Part shown: one piece after another, positions 58,365 through 59,901 of the stretch
How the letters are laid out: each line of letters begins with the position of its first letter
Numbering within the stretch: position 1 is the first letter of the stretch
Source: a virus
DNA length: 59,901 bases
Strand: one strand, 5' to 3'
Virus record (IMG/VR): IMGVR_UViG_3300027833_000053
Coordinates: 1-59,901 of that record
Program-made: the position numbers and the translations under genes
The notes under the pieces: generated by a model
The model's input: the letters and a program-made list of their open reading frames with translations, nothing else
What the model was told of the DNA's origin: nothing
Databases searched by the model: none

Positions 58365-58793
58365 ATGGAAAATCAATTTAAGAAATTTTATCAAGAAACA
58401 TTATCTGAATTTAAACCAAGCTCTGAAAGCGATAGCCTATCAGAAGCTATAGGTATTGATGACGGAAGACTATCTGAACTTGCAGATAAATTTAAACATT
58501 ACGTTTTAGATTCTTTAGAAAATAAAAAAGTAACAAAACGTTCAGACGTTTGGGTTGGTGCTTTATATCATTTAGACCCACAAAATTTACTAGAGGTTAT
58601 GACTATAGGAAATATGGTTGGAGCTTTTGAGTATAGTCAACTTAATGAGAATGACAAAGCAGACACAACATTAGTTAAGCTAGGCTCATACACAATGTTG
58701 CAAATGGTTAAGGCTTGTCAGAAAAACAATGACTGGGAAGAAGCTGTTAAATCAGTAGAGGAATTTCATGAAATAATAGAACAAACATTTTAA
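58365..58793 (+). CDS. Hypothetical acidic helical protein
   Basis: A 142-residue acidic helical protein (EFKPSSESDSLSEAIGIDDGRLSELADKF; VKSVEEFHEIIEQ), start in TTATTATG context after the terminator. Not recognised. It may begin a new transcription unit, although no clear promoter box is visible in the 27 bases between. Confidence 0.55.
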   Translation: MENQFKKFYQETLSEFKPSSESDSLSEAIGIDDGRLSELADKFKHYVLDSLENKKVTKRSDVWVGALYHLDPQNLLEVMTIGNMVGAFEYSQLNENDKADTTLVKLGSYTMLQMVKACQKNNDWEEAVKSVEEFHEIIEQTF

Positions 58794-58811
58794 TATATAA
58801 AACTAAAAATT

Positions 58812-59237
58812 ATGGGTACTAGAAGTTTAACAAAAATTATAGAGGTTTATCAAGACGAAAACAAAACGTCAAAACAAGTATTAACAACTATGTATCGTCA
58901 AATGGATGGATACATGGAAGGACATGGTGCTGAATTAGCTGATTGGCTTGCAGAAATTACTCTTGTAAATGGACTTCGCGTGGGCGAAACACGCAAGGTT
59001 GCAAATGGAGCTTACTGTTTAGCAGCTCAAATGTTTGCGCACTTTAAAGATGGCTCAGGTGGAATATACTTATATCCTCCAGGAGCTAGAAATTGCGGAG
59101 AAGATTATATTTATTATATATATGTAGACGGCTCAGAAATAAACGTGTGGGTCAAGTGTACTAGTATTAATAATTATATTTTTAAAGGAACTGCAAAAGA
59201 ATTTTTAACTAAAATTGAAGAATTATGTCAAGAGTAA
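58812..59237 (+). CDS. Conserved phage/bacterial hypothetical protein (GTRSLT type)
   Basis: A 141-residue protein starting MGTRSLTKIIEV, with TMYRQMDGYMEGHG, LVNGLRVGETRKVANGAYCLAAQM and GIYLYPPGARNCGEDYIYYIYV. From memory this is a conserved family of unknown function in many phages and some bacteria. It overlaps the next gene by 13 bases; the two are usually a pair. Confidence 0.7.
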   Translation: MGTRSLTKIIEVYQDENKTSKQVLTTMYRQMDGYMEGHGAELADWLAEITLVNGLRVGETRKVANGAYCLAAQMFAHFKDGSGGIYLYPPGARNCGEDYIYYIYVDGSEINVWVKCTSINNYIFKGTAKEFLTKIEELCQE

Positions 59238-59509
59238 AAGTACAAAAACGAAGTGTTTACCACAAATTTGTAGAATTAGAGGTAGAAATGCCAGACTCAG
59301 TAGAGTTTAATGACATCCAAGAATGGCTAATCAATAATGAACAATTATGGTTAGAACAAGTAGAACAAGCTATGCTTAAAGCACCTACACAACTTGGAAA
59401 TGGTTTAGATAGTGTAGAAAACGGAATGAATGAATATGAGGCTGACTCTGAATGGAGATTTCAATGTCCCGTTGATAAAGATGGTAATTCATACGGAGGA
59501 CGCTTATAA
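59225..59509 (+). CDS. Hypothetical protein paired with the GTRSLT protein
   Basis: A 94-residue acidic protein (MSRVKVQKRSVYHKFVELEV; EWLINNEQLWLEQVEQAML) that overlaps the upstream gene by 13 bases and is probably translationally coupled. A C-terminal part with EYEADSEWRFQCPVDKDG suggests a beta region. No known function. Confidence 0.58.
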   Translation: MSRVKVQKRSVYHKFVELEVEMPDSVEFNDIQEWLINNEQLWLEQVEQAMLKAPTQLGNGLDSVENGMNEYEADSEWRFQCPVDKDGNSYGGRL

Positions 59510-59564
59510 CAACAACTAAAACAAAAGAAAGTAGCTTAAAACACAATATTGCTAATAAAAAAAG

Positions 59565-59585
59565 AGGGGGGAAACTATCCCCCCT
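59565..59585 (-). terminator. Strong G6/C6 hairpin, terminator-like on the minus strand
   Basis: GGGGGG (59566-59571) and CCCCCC (59579-59584) with flanking A-T pair and a 7-base loop. On the minus strand the stem is followed by TCTTTTTTTATT, a classic T-tract; on the plus strand it is followed by TTAAAAAA. So it should stop leftward transcription, although all visible genes here run rightward. It lies in the 106-base gap between two plus-strand genes. Confidence 0.6.
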
Positions 59586-59615
59586 TAAAAAATAACTAAT
59601 TTAATTTAAACTATT

Positions 59616-59870
59616 ATGAGCGACTTAAAATATCAATCTTCTGAATGGGAAAGACTAGCAAAAGAAATGCACGAAGACGAAAATTATTATACAATAAGCG
59701 AAAGACTAGAATTAACACTAGGAAACATTAAACACCAAGAAAACAGAGTTTTTTGGGACGATATCGAAAAGCTCGAGGAGGTACTAGAAAGAGTACAAGA
59801 GCTAGAAAAACACTTTGAAGAGTATCAACAAATTATAGGAGAGGAAACAATAAGCAGGAGGTCAATCTAA
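59616..59870 (+). CDS. Small acidic helical hypothetical protein
   Basis: An 84-residue acidic protein, all helix (SEWERLAKEMHEDENYYTISER; EKLEEVLERVQELEKHFEEY), start in ACTATTATG context. Possible coiled-coil protein. Not recognised. Confidence 0.55.
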   Translation: MSDLKYQSSEWERLAKEMHEDENYYTISERLELTLGNIKHQENRVFWDDIEKLEEVLERVQELEKHFEEYQQIIGEETISRRSI

Positions 59871-59882
59871 AACACTAAAACA

Positions 59883-59901
59883 ATGGCAATAGAAAGTAAT
59901 A
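59883..59901 (+). CDS. Start of a truncated gene at window edge
   Basis: An ATG in A-rich context 12 bases after the previous stop gives MAIESN before the window ends. It is probably the next operon gene; nothing more can be said. Confidence 0.35.

Noticed and set aside
1-59901. Window as a complete circular genome
   Set aside because: Joining the ends turns the last frame (MAIESN...) into AGA AAT TGT TGA, a stop after three codons, and no DNA polymerase is present; more likely a part of a larger genome.

Overview
The window is an AT-rich stretch of a tailed (podovirus-type) phage genome that infects a bacterium of the phylum Bacteroidota, probably a marine or freshwater flavobacterium. Host evidence: a phage gene ends in a type IX secretion (T9SS) C-terminal sorting domain, a system known only from Bacteroidota; three exported proteins have signal peptides whose predicted mature ends begin with Gln, as is usual there; late genes are preceded by the Bacteroidota promoter box TAnnTTTG; Shine-Dalgarno sequences are essentially absent and starts sit in A/T-rich contexts such as AATTATG. 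The order of the virion genes (terminase, portal, scaffold-like, capsid, ring proteins, an IHF-like protein, tail-tube-like protein, very large stabilization protein, internal proteins, then a giant protein with zincin and RNA polymerase signatures) is that of crAss-like phages (Crassvirales) or a close sister lineage.

Layout. (1) 1-10.6 kb, plus strand: an early replication and recombination block with DnaB-type helicase, Rad52-type annealing protein, SSB-like protein, RusA-like resolvase, a DnaA domain IV-like protein, PD-(D/E)XK nuclease, MazG-like protein, PhoH-like ATPase and many small unknowns. (2) 10.6-53.6 kb, minus strand: the late block, read from right to left. It runs from terminase (53 kb) through portal, scaffold, capsid and connectors (51-42.5 kb), a 1716-residue stabilization protein, a lysozyme-bearing internal protein, the 3878-residue giant protein (32.8-21.2 kb), fibres and a LamG lectin (21-18.5 kb), and then a transcription unit with an outer-membrane barrel, a thioredoxin-fold protein, a T9SS-exported repeat protein, Lys-rich microproteins, a holin and a DUF5675 protein (18.5-13 kb). 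Two small beta-rich paralogues and a metallophosphoesterase finish the block. (3) 53.7-59.9 kb, plus strand: a second early block with small membrane proteins, a candidate structured RNA, a MoxR/CobS-like AAA ATPase with a degenerate VWA-like partner, and conserved phage unknowns.

The blocks diverge at 53.6-53.73 kb, in a region packed with inverted repeats, and converge at 10.6 kb. No gap exceeds 300 bases; the longest (54504-54782) holds the candidate RNA and a terminator. No DNA polymerase, primase, integrase or tRNA was seen, and simple end-to-end joining does not restore a reading frame, so the window is probably part of a larger genome.

How the parts may work together: virion-packaged internal proteins (lysozyme, giant zincin/RNAP protein) would enter with the DNA; the plus-strand genes replicate and recombine it; the host enzyme, or a modified form, reads TAnnTTTGCA boxes to express the late block; late proteins build virions while an unusual set of exported proteins alters the host envelope before holin-mediated lysis. 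The exported set and the giant RNAP/zincin protein are the two most interesting systems here. All family assignments rest on reading motifs by eye; no database search was possible.
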